Assembly (NCBI GenBank): GCA_029240195.1
Contig: JARBTN010000002.1
Span: 1 to 46,914, forward strand
DNA from: Chlamydiales bacterium
GTDB taxonomy: Bacteria; Chlamydiota; Chlamydiia; Chlamydiales; JARBTN01
Length of the DNA: 46,914 bases
Direction: 5' to 3'
Below the pieces are notes generated by a model. It was not told the DNA's origin. It made no database searches and worked only from the letters and a program-made list of their open reading frames with translations. The translations under genes and the position numbers were made by a program. The first letter of the stretch is position 1; the number at the start of each line of letters is the position of its first letter. Of the stretch, positions 24,984 to 33,767 are shown piece after piece.

Positions 24984-26429
24984 ATGAGCGTTGTTACTCC
25001 TGGCACCCAAGGTTCTCTTTTGACAGCTCCCGGGGCCCCCCCGCTGAGCACCGACATCAACCACTTCCCAAAGCATGAGACTCTTGTCAATGTCAATGGC
25101 AAGCAAACGGTCACGACGACCTTCATCCGCCAAGAGGCGCAAGACTACTTTCTTCAGCAGATGGCCATTGTCCAAAACTTTTATAATAACTCTGGCGGCG
25201 TCACCTATGCGCAGGCCAATACAGCGATGCAGACGTTGCTCACTTGGGCCACCACCAATTACGTCGACAACACCGGGGCCGAGCAGCTGGCAGCTTACCC
25301 CAAAACCGTCAATGGCGTATTAATCACCGACTTAGGGCCCATCACCCCTTTTATGGCCGAGAGCTTAGAGCTGACGCGCAAATTGGCGCAAGGGCTTGGC
25401 GTCTTTAATGGCGCGGCCCCTTCGGCGACACAATTGGCGGTCTGGCGCTCGACAGCATATATGGAAAACGCCATTGCCGAAGTGATTTCTAATGGCAATA
25501 AAGCCCGAACAGGAACGCTAGTCTGGCTCGACACGGAGACCGGCAAGGCGCCAACAGCCTCATCGACAAAAGCTGCTTGGTACTTTGTCGAATCAAAGAT
25601 GGTCTCCACCTCACTTCAGCACTTAGTGGAAGTGGAATATGTGAGAGGCGGCTATGACGCCATCTATAAAGAGCTCTTCACACTAAACCAAGCCATATCG
25701 ACCAACTCCAGCGTTTTAAAAGTGCTCAACAAGTTGCAACAGGTGATGAACCAAAAGGCGCCGACGGCCTGGCGGATGCAGATCGAAGATTTGCCCATTG
25801 CCGTCAGCATTGCCGACCCTTTTGCTGGCCAGCAAAAATTTGACACCTTCACCAAGCGAATGGACGATTGGGAAAAAGCTAACTTTGATAGTGACATTCC
25901 GCCCCGGGTCACCACCGATAACCTCACCGAAGCCAAAGAAGCCATCGATATCATGACGCAGAATTTAGAGGCCTATGGCTATACGACAGTATCTACCGAC
26001 CGTTTGGAGCAGCTGCAAGATATGCTCAAGTACTTCATCGCCGCTCCAAGCACCGTTGGGACAAACGCGCAGCCCAGTGGAGGGATTGTCTACCAGCTCG
26101 ATGAGGCAGGCACAGGCGATGTCACCATTGCTCTAAACCAGGTGATTGCCGATATGGAGGTCATTTTAAGCGACTCGAGCAATACGACGACGACAGAGTC
26201 GGCTCTTCAAGTTTGGATGGAAGACTTCAATACGGCGGCCCATACCGACGGCCACCACCAAATGCACCTAAACCAAGCCATTGCCGCAGCGACATCCTTT
26301 AACGATCTGCAGCGTGAAAACATGCGCAAGACGATGTTCTTGTACGAGGAATTCATCAAATCGGCGGGGGCGCTGCTCTCGAGAATCACCCAGATCATTG
26401 AAAAATTGGCTGGCACCATCTCCCGTTAA
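24984..26429 (+). CDS. T3S-locus protein of unknown family (tip/translocator candidate 1)
   Basis: A 481-residue protein. A TTG-initiated frame starts at 24969, but GGAGAGGA at 24971-24978 fits the ATG at 24984. The N terminus (MSVVTPGTQGSLLTAPGAPP) is flexible and Ser/Thr/Pro-rich like a T3S signal. No Sec signal or membrane segment is seen. The body is helical and Thr/Ala/Asn-rich. The last ~40 residues form an amphipathic helix ending RITQIIEKLAGTISR, a type of C terminus common in polymerising or tip T3S proteins. It is the first gene of the T3S run, 25 nt before the next. Its place upstream of the SycD-type chaperone and the CopB/CopD-like translocators matches lcrV. No known family is recognised; the role is inferred from context. 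Confidence 0.8.
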   Translation: MSVVTPGTQGSLLTAPGAPPLSTDINHFPKHETLVNVNGKQTVTTTFIRQEAQDYFLQQMAIVQNFYNNSGGVTYAQANTAMQTLLTWATTNYVDNTGAEQLAAYPKTVNGVLITDLGPITPFMAESLELTRKLAQGLGVFNGAAPSATQLAVWRSTAYMENAIAEVISNGNKARTGTLVWLDTETGKAPTASSTKAAWYFVESKMVSTSLQHLVEVEYVRGGYDAIYKELFTLNQAISTNSSVLKVLNKLQQVMNQKAPTAWRMQIEDLPIAVSIADPFAGQQKFDTFTKRMDDWEKANFDSDIPPRVTTDNLTEAKEAIDIMTQNLEAYGYTTVSTDRLEQLQDMLKYFIAAPSTVGTNAQPSGGIVYQLDEAGTGDVTIALNQVIADMEVILSDSSNTTTTESALQVWMEDFNTAAHTDGHHQMHLNQAIAAATSFNDLQRENMRKTMFLYEEFIKSAGALLSRITQIIEKLAGTISR

Positions 26430-26453
26430 AGCTTTTACTTAGAGGTAAAGCTC

Positions 26454-27806
26454 ATGCTCATAGAGACATTCATCGAGAAGCTGCCCAGCATCTCTTATCA
26501 AAATAGCGGCCCCGCTTCTTTTGCAGCAAGCGGGCTGCTCTCTGAAGGGTCCGGCTCGGCGTTTTCTTCCTTTTTAAATGGATTCAATCAAAACCGGCAA
26601 TGGTCGAGCTGGACTGACTTCATCGATAAATGGCGCGCCTTTACCGGCTATGGGGCAGCTCACCCAGGGCTCAATGCAAGGTCCGGTCCAGCCTTTACAG
26701 CCCTTGTCAGCGACTTAAAAAATGCCTTGGCCATCCAGGCCGGTGGCGGAGATTTTGCCCCTTACTTGGCAAGCTTCACTGACCCGACCGATTTTGATCG
26801 AGACATCGAGCAGATTGCCGACGGCTTGATGACCCACATCTTAAATGACTTTCCCTTCCCCTCAGATGGTAGCGCTCCGACATCTGCCTATTTCTTTAGC
26901 TACCTGCAAGACGCCCTGACGACAACGGCTTACTTGCTCAATAGCAGCGCCTCTAATAACGTCGCCACCTATGAAGCCATCTATAGCTCCTTATTTAGCA
27001 CGGGCTTTTCAGAGAAGCTCGTCGACTTCATTGGGCGGCAGGTGGAAGGGGAAGGGTTCTTCACCCCTAGCGTCTTCTATGACAAATGGATTGCAGAGAT
27101 CATCTCCGATTATAAATCCTTGCAGATGCAAGACTTGTCGCCAAACGAATTGAAGAGGCGGCAGGTGACCGATGTCTTGTTTCTCGTGCTCATCCAAATG
27201 CTCGAGATCATTCAAGAATCGATTTCGGTGCAGGCCAAAGTTGCCACTTACATCGCCAAATGGCAAGAGCAATACACCAATTGCATGGAGGCCACCCCCC
27301 TCTATGTACAAAGTCCCGATAGCTACGCCGGGCTGACTCTCGATCGACTGCATGAAATTGCTGTAGAAGCGGTAGAGAAAGAAGGGGTGCCCCAAAGCGC
27401 TTTTGCCGTCCCCCTTCGCGATCCGCCTTCACCCTTCATTACGACAGTCAACTATGCCCTGCCTAAAGACCACGTATCGGGCATTCTCAACTTAACTGTC
27501 GGCGTCGACTATTTAAAGACGCACAGTTTCCCCTTAGGCGGCGTCGGCGAGCTCTACGGCAACGACATCATCGTCAGGCAAAGATGGCAGGGCTCAGGCG
27601 ACAATGCGTCCACGAGAAGTGAGAAGAACCAGGTGATGAGCCAATACTTGTCCAATATCCGCGGCCGCCGCACAGCCTTGAGCTCGCAGCAAAAGCAAGT
27701 AGAGAGCGGCTTAGAGACGACCAACAACTCTCTCAACCAGCTCTCTGCAATCATGACCGCTGTGTTAGCTCAGCTCAATGGCATGCTGAAAGATATCTTC
27801 CGTTAA
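26454..27806 (+). CDS. T3S-locus protein of unknown family (paralogue 2)
   Basis: A 450-residue protein preceded by AGAGG. It is clearly paralogous to the next gene throughout. Shared stretches are an N-terminal Gly/Ser region (GLLSEGSGSAF against GLYAEGSSSQF), WSSWTDFI-KWRAF-GY, GLMT-ILND, FFTPS-FY, YAGLTLD-LH and IVRQRWQG-GDNA. The C-terminal helix of about 65 residues ends QLNGMLKDIFR. It has no signal peptide and no membrane helix, and is predominantly helical. Short spacing on both sides (24 and 27 nt) indicates one operon with the chaperone and translocators. Likely a T3S substrate, possibly a hydrophilic translocator or tip subunit. Confidence 0.8.
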   Translation: MLIETFIEKLPSISYQNSGPASFAASGLLSEGSGSAFSSFLNGFNQNRQWSSWTDFIDKWRAFTGYGAAHPGLNARSGPAFTALVSDLKNALAIQAGGGDFAPYLASFTDPTDFDRDIEQIADGLMTHILNDFPFPSDGSAPTSAYFFSYLQDALTTTAYLLNSSASNNVATYEAIYSSLFSTGFSEKLVDFIGRQVEGEGFFTPSVFYDKWIAEIISDYKSLQMQDLSPNELKRRQVTDVLFLVLIQMLEIIQESISVQAKVATYIAKWQEQYTNCMEATPLYVQSPDSYAGLTLDRLHEIAVEAVEKEGVPQSAFAVPLRDPPSPFITTVNYALPKDHVSGILNLTVGVDYLKTHSFPLGGVGELYGNDIIVRQRWQGSGDNASTRSEKNQVMSQYLSNIRGRRTALSSQQKQVESGLETTNNSLNQLSAIMTAVLAQLNGMLKDIFR

Positions 27807-27833
27807 CCAGAACACTGTTTTTTGGAGAATCGA

Positions 27834-29306
27834 ATGCGTATCGAAGACTTTATCAATTCCCTTTCCCAGTATACTTACCAGGTCGCCGGACCGACAAGTT
27901 TTGGGCAAAGCGGACTTTACGCCGAAGGGTCGAGCTCACAATTTGCCTCCTTCTTAAGCACCTTCAACCGCAGTCAAAACTGGTCGAGCTGGACGGACTT
28001 CATCGAAAAATGGCGCGCCTTTTCCGGATATCAAACAGCGCACCCAACAGTTGGCGTGGAAGAAGGCCCCGCTTTTTTAGGGTTTGTCTCTGATTTTAAG
28101 GTGGCGCTTGGCATCACCGCGGCAGGCGGCGATTTTTTGCATTATAAAAATAGCTTTGCCTCCAGTGCGGACTTTGATGCGGAAATCAATCACATTGTCA
28201 ACGGCTTGATGACGCAAATTTTAAATGACTACCCCTTTGCAGCCGATGGGAGCGCTGCCACTCCCACAGCCTTTTTTAACTACTTAAAACAGGCGATGAC
28301 AGTCACCGGTTATCTGTTGACGGCCACGGTCGGATCAAGCCAAGTGGCCAGCTATGAGAGGATCTACAATAGCTTATTTAGCTCCGGCTTTAGCGCCAAG
28401 CTCGTCGATTTCATCTCCCGCAAAGTGGCATCCGCGGGGTTTTTCACCCCCAGCCTATTTTATGAAGAGTGGGTGGAAGAGGTGCAAGCCGATTTTAAAG
28501 CCACGCAAGGAACGCTGCTCTCGCCAAACGAAAAGCAACGGCGGCAGATTGCCATGACGGTCTACGATATGCTGATCGAGATGATGCAAAATTTGCAAGA
28601 GACCGTCTCCATGCAATCGAAGGCCACGATTTACTTATCCCAGTGGCAAAAAGAGTATACGACCTGCATGCAAGGCACGCCCATCTATGTCAGCGCGCCT
28701 TCCAACTACGCAGGGCTGACGCTAGACTCGCTCCATACCATTGCCGCAAATGCCATGAAATATGAAGACTTAGATCCCTACCACTTCCGCATTAAATACT
28801 GGACTCTGGTCGGCCCCTCGGCAATTGCAGAAGGAACCGGTCACCATCCCGCCGGGTGGCTGGGTGTTTGGACCAGCGAATATAAATGGGCCGGGATCTG
28901 GCTCGACTACGCCGCCAACCCCTACTTTCAAGCCTCTCTTCACCCGGCTCCCGACGGCTCGGCTTCGGGAAGTGGAACCACCCCTGGACCAAACAGCTTT
29001 GGCCTCGGCTGGATCAAAGGCAAGTATTATAGCTGGTATGATGGCGTCCAGCTTTGGAGCACCGATATGGTCATCCGGCAAAGGTGGCAGGGCGCAGGCG
29101 ACAATGCCGATGCCAGATCGGCCAGGAACCAGGTTTTAAACCAGTTTTTAGAAGACATGCGCGGCAAGCGGTCGGTGATCAAAGACCAAGAAGATCAGCT
29201 GACTAACGCGCTGCAAAACACGAACCACTCAATCAATCAGATGGGCGATCTCATGACGGCCATCATGCAGCAGATGAGCACCATGCTGCAGTCTATCTTC
29301 CGTTAA
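27834..29306 (+). CDS. T3S-locus protein of unknown family (paralogue 3, with aromatic-rich insertion)
   Basis: A 490-residue paralogue of the preceding gene. A TTG-initiated frame exists from 27822, but its TTGGAG is the ribosome site of the ATG at 27834. The N- and C-terminal parts match paralogue 2. Residues about 320-405 hold an insertion of roughly 50 residues that is rich in Trp, Tyr, Gly and Pro (GWLGVWTSEYKWAGIWLDYA, GLGWIKGKYYSWYDGVQLW). It could form an extra beta-rich, surface-binding domain. The C-terminal helix ends TMLQSIFR. Followed after 21 nt by the SycD-type chaperone. A T3S substrate by context; the family is not recognised. Confidence 0.8.
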   Translation: MRIEDFINSLSQYTYQVAGPTSFGQSGLYAEGSSSQFASFLSTFNRSQNWSSWTDFIEKWRAFSGYQTAHPTVGVEEGPAFLGFVSDFKVALGITAAGGDFLHYKNSFASSADFDAEINHIVNGLMTQILNDYPFAADGSAATPTAFFNYLKQAMTVTGYLLTATVGSSQVASYERIYNSLFSSGFSAKLVDFISRKVASAGFFTPSLFYEEWVEEVQADFKATQGTLLSPNEKQRRQIAMTVYDMLIEMMQNLQETVSMQSKATIYLSQWQKEYTTCMQGTPIYVSAPSNYAGLTLDSLHTIAANAMKYEDLDPYHFRIKYWTLVGPSAIAEGTGHHPAGWLGVWTSEYKWAGIWLDYAANPYFQASLHPAPDGSASGSGTTPGPNSFGLGWIKGKYYSWYDGVQLWSTDMVIRQRWQGAGDNADARSARNQVLNQFLEDMRGKRSVIKDQEDQLTNALQNTNHSINQMGDLMTAIMQQMSTMLQSIFR

Positions 29307-29327
29307 TAATAAAAAAAGGGATTTTTT

Positions 29328-29867
29328 ATGGACCTCGACCAACTACAAAAAGCCATGTCAGAAGTGAACCTCTTTGCCGGCAAGAAGGCAGAAGGGATGA
29401 TTAAAGACCTTCTCTCCAAAGCTATGACCAATGGCTCGTCGCCAAAGGCGGCCCTACAAATTAGCGAAGAGACGATGGAGGGCATCTATAGCCAAGGCTA
29501 TAACCTCTACAATCAAGGGCGCTATCAAGACGCCAGCTACGTCTTCCGCCTGCTGATGATGCTCGACTACAAGGTTGCCAAATACACATTGGGCCTAGCC
29601 GCTTGCTTGCACCGCTTGGGAGATTTTTCCAATGCCATCGTCATCTACACGTTGGTGGGAGTTTTAGAGCCGACAAATCCCATCCCTTACTACCATGCAG
29701 CCGACTGCTTTTTAAAATTGGGCCAAACTGAGGGCGCTTTTTGGGCCTTGGATCAGACAATCATGCTGAGCGCAGAGAATGAAGAGCATGCCGTCTTAAA
29801 AGAGCGCGCCAAGATATTGAAGCAAGGCGTGATGCAAGAAATGCAGCAAGAAAGACCTAAGCAATAA
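29328..29867 (+). CDS. LcrH/SycD-type translocator chaperone (Scc2-like)
   Basis: A 179-residue class II T3S chaperone that would bind the hydrophobic translocators encoded next to it. It shows three tandem TPR units from about residue 48: YSQGYNLYNQGRYQDASYVF, YTLGLAACLHRLGDFSNAIV and YHAADCFLKLGQTEGAFWAL. This is the standard SycD pattern. Gene order chaperone-CopB-CopD corresponds to CT576-CT579 in C. trachomatis and lcrH-yopB-yopD in Yersinia. The N-terminal ~45 residues with AMSEVNLFAGKKAEGMIKDLL likely serve dimerisation. AAAGGGA precedes the ATG. Confidence 0.88.
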   Translation: MDLDQLQKAMSEVNLFAGKKAEGMIKDLLSKAMTNGSSPKAALQISEETMEGIYSQGYNLYNQGRYQDASYVFRLLMMLDYKVAKYTLGLAACLHRLGDFSNAIVIYTLVGVLEPTNPIPYYHAADCFLKLGQTEGAFWALDQTIMLSAENEEHAVLKERAKILKQGVMQEMQQERPKQ

Positions 29868-29934
29868 ATCACTTATAGTGCACTGGATCTGAAATATTAA
29901 CTCTAGACAACAGCTTTAATAAAGAGAGGTCACG

Positions 29935-32244
29935 ATGAGTGAAATCAACCAACCCCCATCTTCGGGGTACAACCCACCAAATAATGATGGTTATTTAGCA
30001 GCAAAGGCAAATAACCCCAATTCAGTAGACGGCAATGTGGATACAACAGGAGCAATAGCTCCCAGTGGCAAGCTGAGAAAAGAAACCGATCCGACAACGG
30101 CCTATAACCCAAGCGCTGGCTCTACGGTCAACACCCAGAGCTTCACCTCCTCAGGAGAGACTCTCTTGGCAGAAAGCCCTGTTTTGGATATGCCCACAGC
30201 AACTCCGGCAGCTGTCATGCAGATGGATCCCAAGACGCTGGCGGCTCTGACCAGCTTGCCCGATCTGATTGCCATGATCTCAGAAAGCTTTACACCGAAG
30301 ACAAAAAGCGATGACGCAAGCGACCCAGCCTTGCCAAGCTCAGATGCGGAAGAAGAGGCCGGCCCCTTTTTTAGCAAAATGTTTCAAGTGCTCGGCCAAA
30401 AGGGCGCCAATGGCGACAAGCAAGATCTAGCTAACCTCCTCTCAGAGTCAGGAGAAGGCGAGGCTGCGACAGGCAGCGCCAAGAGCTCATCGCCTCTCGA
30501 TGCCGGCTTGGAAGCGCTTTTGGGCCTGCCCATTTTAGAAGGGATTGGCGAGACCTTTGCCGCTGACTCGGCAACCTTTGAGAAAGAACTCAATACGGTC
30601 TTGACAAAAGCGCTCGGCACCGACTTGGCGGCGGCCATCGACAAAGCCGCCTCGTCAAAAGATCCCAATGCCTTGACAGCTGAAGAGCTCAAAGTGGCCA
30701 ACAGCTACCTGACACTTTTGGCCCATGCGCTGGCACTCATCTCTTCCATGAAGCAAAAGATGAGCCAAGCTGACTCCAACAAGGTAGAAGATGCAACAAG
30801 AGCCAAACAAGATGCTGTGCAGCTGAAGATCAAAGAGACCGAAGAAAATCAAAAGACGGTGCTCGATCAAATTAAAGCCAAGCAAGAAGGAGATGGCGGA
30901 TGCGCCCTCGTCTTGAAGATCATCATGCCCATTGCCACAGCCGTCGTCGCCATTATTGCCGTCGTCGCAGCCATCTTTACAGGCGGGCAGAGCCTTTGGC
31001 TGATCGGCCTGATGATTGCCGCCTCGATTGCTATGACGGTGGTGACCACATTAGACTCGGCGCTTGACCTGACAGCCAAGCTGGCCGCTGAAATTGGCGG
31101 ACCGCTGGCCTCTTTGGTGATGGCATTTGCGATGATCCTCATTGTCTTGGTGACAGCTGGAGGGGGGCTTGCCATTGCCGCTGCCGCTTTAGCTAGAACA
31201 GCTTCCAGCGCCGTCGTCTCTCAAACCGTCGCCTCCGCGGTAAGGGCCTCTGTCGGCACGTCTGTGCAAGAGTCGATCAAGCAAGCAGGCAAGAGCACGA
31301 TACAAACAACGCTCACCCAAGTTGCCAAAGACGTGTTCATGACTAAAATGGGAGTGGCATTGGTCACAACGCTCGTGGTCGAGGTTTTGATGTCGAGCGG
31401 CCTCCTCAATCAGGCCATCACCGAATCTGTCCTAGCCATGGGCGGCTCACAAGAAGACGCGATGATCGTCTCTATCGTCTTAACGGTGATCATTGCCATC
31501 TTTATGATGTGCTTTGCGGTCTACGCCGCAGGAAGCGCGACAAAAGGGATCACTAGCGCAGCGGATGACATTGCCGAAGAGGGAGCCGGCGCAGCAGCGA
31601 CTGGCACAGCCAGCGCAGCTAGCACAGTCGTTAAAGCAGCTAAAGAAGGTGACAACTTGGCCGGCAGCGTAACGCAAGTGGCCGCTCAAAAAGCCATCGA
31701 ATTAGCTGCAGAAGAGGCCAAAAAGACCGAAAAGCTGCTCAGCAAATTTTTCCTGAAAATGTTGGAAAAGCTGGAAGAATTGATCGGATTGGCCCCAGGC
31801 TCGTTTAAAAATGCCAGTTCACTCTCAGATGTCGGCAGCATTGCCGGCAACATTGCCGGCAAGAGCGTGGTCCAGGCAGGGGAGTTTGGTGCAGATGTGA
31901 TCAAAGCGACAGTCGGCTGGGCGGGAAAAGATAAGCTGATCAAGATTGTCAACACTCTCACGCAGCTTTCTCAATACGCAGAGGGCGCTGTCATAACGGC
32001 CTCAGGCACTAAAAAGCTAGAGATGGCAGAAGAGAATTTAGAGCTGGTCAAAGCGCTGGCAGAAATCCGCACCTTCTTAGCTTACTACGACATGGATGTC
32101 AAGGCCTTTGATTCCATCTATCAGCTGTGCCTTGATATGCTTAAAGAGGGAAGCCAGACAACAAATGGCATGTTCGAAGTCTTTAAAAATATCATCAAAG
32201 GGCAGCAAGCCATTTTACAGAAAATGACAGACGGCGGAATGTAA
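29935..32244 (+). CDS. Major hydrophobic translocator, CopB-like (SctE)
   Basis: A 769-residue protein with the translocator layout. It has a polar Ser/Pro/Thr-rich N terminus (about 1-120), acidic helical regions, and a coiled segment (about 275-315). Two membrane zones follow, about residues 322-425 (IIMPIATAVVAIIAVVAAIF, MTVVTT, LVMAFAMILIVLVTAGGGLA) and about 475-535 (MGVALVTTLVVEVLM, IVLTVIIAIFMMCFAVYAA). A helical C-terminal domain completes it. Such proteins insert in the host membrane and form the translocon pore with the CopD partner. It is considerably longer than CopB of C. trachomatis (about 490 residues). Position directly after the SycD-type chaperone and before copD supports the call. 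AGAGG precedes the ATG. Confidence 0.85.
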   Translation: MSEINQPPSSGYNPPNNDGYLAAKANNPNSVDGNVDTTGAIAPSGKLRKETDPTTAYNPSAGSTVNTQSFTSSGETLLAESPVLDMPTATPAAVMQMDPKTLAALTSLPDLIAMISESFTPKTKSDDASDPALPSSDAEEEAGPFFSKMFQVLGQKGANGDKQDLANLLSESGEGEAATGSAKSSSPLDAGLEALLGLPILEGIGETFAADSATFEKELNTVLTKALGTDLAAAIDKAASSKDPNALTAEELKVANSYLTLLAHALALISSMKQKMSQADSNKVEDATRAKQDAVQLKIKETEENQKTVLDQIKAKQEGDGGCALVLKIIMPIATAVVAIIAVVAAIFTGGQSLWLIGLMIAASIAMTVVTTLDSALDLTAKLAAEIGGPLASLVMAFAMILIVLVTAGGGLAIAAAALARTASSAVVSQTVASAVRASVGTSVQESIKQAGKSTIQTTLTQVAKDVFMTKMGVALVTTLVVEVLMSSGLLNQAITESVLAMGGSQEDAMIVSIVLTVIIAIFMMCFAVYAAGSATKGITSAADDIAEEGAGAAATGTASAASTVVKAAKEGDNLAGSVTQVAAQKAIELAAEEAKKTEKLLSKFFLKMLEKLEELIGLAPGSFKNASSLSDVGSIAGNIAGKSVVQAGEFGADVIKATVGWAGKDKLIKIVNTLTQLSQYAEGAVITASGTKKLEMAEENLELVKALAEIRTFLAYYDMDVKAFDSIYQLCLDMLKEGSQTTNGMFEVFKNIIKGQQAILQKMTDGGM

Positions 32245-32275
32245 ACCCATCTCTATTCTTTTAAGAGGACGTTTT

Positions 32276-33706
32276 ATGAGCAGCAATTCTATTGACAGCG
32301 GTTCTACGGGAATTCCCGGCGGCGCCGAGCCTTCTAAAGACATGCAAACGGCCGGATTGCCCTTTGATTTTGGGCTAGGGCTTTTAGGCAGCGATAACAA
32401 ACGAGAAGCCATCGGCAAAGTGAGGGCTAGCGATATGCTCGATCCCACTTTTTTTGCCGGCAACGCCAATGTCAACCCCGACGGCAGCAGCTCGACAGCC
32501 GCCGATGAGCCCTGGCTCATCGTGCCCGATCAGGCTATGGTCGATCAATGGATCAAAGAAGTTTTGAGCCTCAACAAATCAGGCTCTCAACCTGACGCCT
32601 TAGCAGGCGGACTTGGAAGCCTCTTTGGCGAGCCCGATTCAATCGATGAAGGGGAAGTGTCCCTAGCGGCCACAAGCGCCTCTTCTCAGGCTTTGGACAG
32701 CTCCGATATCGATAAGCTGGCCTCATTGCTGGGCCTTAAGGCAAGTGCTGCGGATGGAGCCTCTCTCACGCCCAATCTTTGGGTATCGACATCGAGCTCC
32801 GTCTTTAGAATCTTTATGCTCCTCTCAGAGCTCGGCCCCATAAGGCAGGAGATGATGAAAGAGGAAGTCGTCGCTCTGATCAAAGGGATGCAGTCCTCTT
32901 TAGATTTGTCGTTGACGATCGCCGATAAAACAAAAGAGATTGGTGAACTGCAAGTGAAAGAAGCTGCCGCCCAGATTGGAGCGGCCGCAGCTCAAATAGC
33001 CAATGGCATGATGCAAATCGGCGGCGCTCTCGGCGGCGCGTTTGGGGGCTACAAAGCCCACAAAAAAGAAATGAAACATATCGCCGATCAAAAGGCTGAC
33101 TTGACGACCAAATACGCCCCGCCAGCTGCTGCCGCTGCACCTGCTGCAGGCCCAGGTCTAGCACCGCCACCTGCGGCAGGTGCAGCAGCGGCAGCAGGTA
33201 CCGTAGGCCCAGCTGCCCCTGCCACTCCTGCTGCCGGAGGCCCAGCCGCTCCTGCCGCTCCTGCAGCCGGAGGCCCAGCCGCTCCTGCTGCTGCCGCTCC
33301 TGCTCCTGCTCTTTCGCCGAAGGAGCTGGCTAAGAGAGAACGGGACAAAATGAAAGCCGAGACCGATTTAGAGGCTAGGACGCCCTCTTCCATGTTCGCT
33401 TCCAACGCCTATGGCAACGTCGCCCAACTTTCCAATGGCCTTGCCGGCGGAGTTGGCAAGAGCATTGAAGCAGCCGGTCAGATGGGTGTGCAAATCCTCT
33501 TTTTGTACACCAAGATGGCCATGGCGCTAGCTGAGGCGACAAAATCGATGGCTGAGGCGGCGAAGGGATCGCAAGATCAGGTCAACAACTCGCTGCGCGA
33601 TGATATCAAATCGCTTGCCGACGCTTCACAGACGCTGGCTAGCCTCTTGCAGGCATTCATCAGCACGGCGCAATCGCGCAGTTCGCAAGGGCCATCCGGC
33701 ACTTAA
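32276..33706 (+). CDS. Minor hydrophobic translocator, CopD-like (SctB)
   Basis: A 476-residue partner of the CopB-like protein. The first ~130 residues are flexible. A helical region leads to a moderately hydrophobic Ala/Gly segment (AAAQIGAAAAQIANGMMQIG then GALGGAFGGY, about 222-263), the likely membrane-inserting part. Residues about 280-350 are an Ala/Pro/Gly repeat tract (AAGGPAAPAAPAAGGPAAPA type). The C-terminal helices (QMGVQILFLYTKMAMALAEA, SLADASQTLASLLQAF) would oligomerise. The order copB-copD matches CT578-CT579. The Ala/Pro tract appears to be an expansion specific to this lineage. TAAGAGG precedes the ATG. Confidence 0.83.
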   Translation: MSSNSIDSGSTGIPGGAEPSKDMQTAGLPFDFGLGLLGSDNKREAIGKVRASDMLDPTFFAGNANVNPDGSSSTAADEPWLIVPDQAMVDQWIKEVLSLNKSGSQPDALAGGLGSLFGEPDSIDEGEVSLAATSASSQALDSSDIDKLASLLGLKASAADGASLTPNLWVSTSSSVFRIFMLLSELGPIRQEMMKEEVVALIKGMQSSLDLSLTIADKTKEIGELQVKEAAAQIGAAAAQIANGMMQIGGALGGAFGGYKAHKKEMKHIADQKADLTTKYAPPAAAAAPAAGPGLAPPPAAGAAAAAGTVGPAAPATPAAGGPAAPAAPAAGGPAAPAAAAPAPALSPKELAKRERDKMKAETDLEARTPSSMFASNAYGNVAQLSNGLAGGVGKSIEAAGQMGVQILFLYTKMAMALAEATKSMAEAAKGSQDQVNNSLRDDIKSLADASQTLASLLQAFISTAQSRSSQGPSGT

Positions 33707-33767
33707 AGTGGCAGAACAGCTAGGGAGGGGCTTTAGAGCCCTTCCCTCTCAATCTAGAGGGTAGGCA

